Positions 63,191 to 64,000 of a stretch of DNA of 64,000 bases are shown here, one piece after another. A model generated the notes under the pieces. The model had not been told where the DNA came from and searched no databases. It saw nothing but the letters and a program-made list of their open reading frames with translations. Numbering within the stretch: position 1 is the first letter of the stretch; each line of letters opens with the position of its first letter. The translations under genes and the position numbers were made by a program. Source of the DNA: PALSA-612 sp963755155 (lineage in GTDB: Bacteria; Actinomycetota; Thermoleophilia; Gaiellales; Gaiellaceae); assembly GCA_963755155.1 (NCBI GenBank), contig CAVWIV010000004.1, forward strand, positions 248,001 to 312,000, read 5' to 3'.

Positions 63191-64000
63191 TCAGGGTAGC
63201 CTCTCCGTCGTAATCTCGTCAATTTCTCGCACCCTCGTTCCGGGCGCCTTATCCCACACCGCCGGCACGCCGCGCTCGGCGTAGTTCTTCAGCGACTCGA
63301 CGGTGCCCCACGTGACGAGCGTGTAGTAGCGGGCCAGGCCCGGCCGCCGCGCGGCCTCGGCGAGGAACGCGAGCTGCCCGAGCCACGCGAGCCGGTAGAC
63401 GCCGCCGCGCCGTGCGAGCAGGAAGCTCGAGCCGAGCAGGCCGAGATGCAGCACGCCGGTTCCGAAGCGCAGGTGGCGGTGGGAGACGAGCTTCACGAGG
63501 TACCCGGGCGGCTGCCCCTCGAGCATCCGGCCCTTGTGGAGCATGAGCCAGCCGTGCTCGAACATCCGCACCTTGCGCCGGTACTCGTCCTCGACGTCCG
63601 GTGTCGGCTTCTCGAAGGCGAGCGCCTCACCGTCGTAGACCGCGCGCCGGCCGCGCTGCACCATGAGGTACGGGAACGACAGGTCGTGCCCAAAGCGAGG
63701 ATCGACGTCGGCGTAGTCGGAGCGGCGCACGGCGTAGATCGAGCCGTAGCCGCCTGTGAGCGAGCCGGTCTCCGACTCCTGCTCGCGCAGCCACGTCTCC
63801 ATCTGCCAGTAGACGCCCTCGACGTTCGTGCCGTCCGCGTCCTCCAGCACGAGCCGGCCGCAGCAGTACGCGACCTCCGGGTCTGCGAACGCGCGGACGA
63901 GCTTGCGGAGCGCATCCGGCGCCCACGTCGCGTTCGCATCGGAGAACGCGACGACATCGGCCTCGGATTGCGCGACGGCGAGGTTCTGCGCCGCCACCTT
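63191..64000 (-). CDS. Family 2 glycosyltransferase, 5' end outside window
   Basis: 269 residues are visible; the frame is open at base 64000, so the first part (nucleotide-binding start) is missing. Visible are KVAAQNLAVAQSEADVVAFS, the metal-binding region FSDANATWAPDALRKLVRAF, ETGSLTGGYGSIYAVRRSDY and a QxxRW-like segment RRKVRMFEHGWLML. Weakly hydrophobic stretches near VLHLGLLGSSFLLARRGG suggest membrane association, as in processive GT2 enzymes. No indel seen. Ends at TGA 63191, which overlaps the promoter of the antitoxin gene. Confidence 0.85.
   Translation of the reverse strand, partial: KVAAQNLAVAQSEADVVAFSDANATWAPDALRKLVRAFADPEVAYCCGRLVLEDADGTNVEGVYWQMETWLREQESETGSLTGGYGSIYAVRRSDYADVDPRFGHDLSFPYLMVQRGRRAVYDGEALAFEKPTPDVEDEYRRKVRMFEHGWLMLHKGRMLEGQPPGYLVKLVSHRHLRFGTGVLHLGLLGSSFLLARRGGVYRLAWLGQLAFLAEAARRPGLARYYTLVTWGTVESLKNYAERGVPAVWDKAPGTRVREIDEITTERLP
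63193..63198 (-). promoter_or_regulatory. -10 box of the toxin-antitoxin operon, leaderless
   Basis: TACCCT followed by GACGGC and ATG 63186. The last T begins the TGA stop of the upstream GT2, so the module has its own promoter inside the end of a glycan gene. Confidence 0.6.

Overview
The window is high-GC DNA (roughly 70% G+C by eye, not computed) packed with genes and holding almost no spacer. I infer an actinobacterium, probably class Thermoleophilia (Gaiellales or Solirubrobacterales relatives). The grounds are F420 cofactor genes, TANNNT -10 boxes placed 6-9 bases before start codons (leaderless transcription), many GTG/TTG starts, a collagen-like secreted protein of a type common in that class, and no outer-membrane polysaccharide export parts. 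No rRNA, tRNA, CRISPR array or transposase was seen. Assignment below phylum is inference.

Layout. 1-2.1 kb: end of a GAF/GGDEF signalling protein. 2.3-7.4 kb: one tightly overlapping operon hemE-hemH-wzt-(small unknown)-cofD-cofE, joining heme synthesis, the ATPase of a polysaccharide ABC exporter and F420 synthesis. The matching permease (wzm) lies at 8.1-8.9 kb behind an opposing orphan gene. From 8.9 to 62.3 kb the window is a very large surface-glycan locus of alternating short operons on both strands. It holds about two dozen glycosyltransferases (GT4, GT2 and six polytopic GT-C/GT87-type proteins), three different lipid-carrier sugar-1-phosphate transferases (9.9, 32.5 and 60.7 kb), a Wzx-type flippase, an O-antigen-ligase/polymerase-like protein and a Wzz-like chain-length protein. 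Nucleotide-sugar enzymes (Gmd-like plus GDP-fucose synthase, UDP-xylose synthase, two C4-epimerase-type SDRs) supply precursors. Tailoring enzymes include two sulfotransferases, an AsnB-type amidotransferase, deacetylases, GNAT and FemAB-like acyltransferases and several methyltransferases. The end of the window (62.3-64 kb) carries an Xre-RES toxin-antitoxin pair and a 5'-truncated GT2.

Together the genes suggest a cell that builds one or more fucose/xylose/uronate-containing, sulfated and amidated surface glycans by both ABC-dependent (Wzm/Wzt) and Wzx/Wzy-like routes. The chemistry is inferred from families only.

Two window-wide signals stand out. First, most transcription units start with TANNNT followed 6-9 bases later by the start codon. 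Three divergent pairs share overlapping -10 boxes, and one sulfotransferase has only an ATC codon at the expected leaderless start. Second, more than 20 genes are split by single-base frameshifts while conserved motifs continue on both sides. I read these as sequencing/assembly indels, and such genes are reported as single CDSs with the break positions given.
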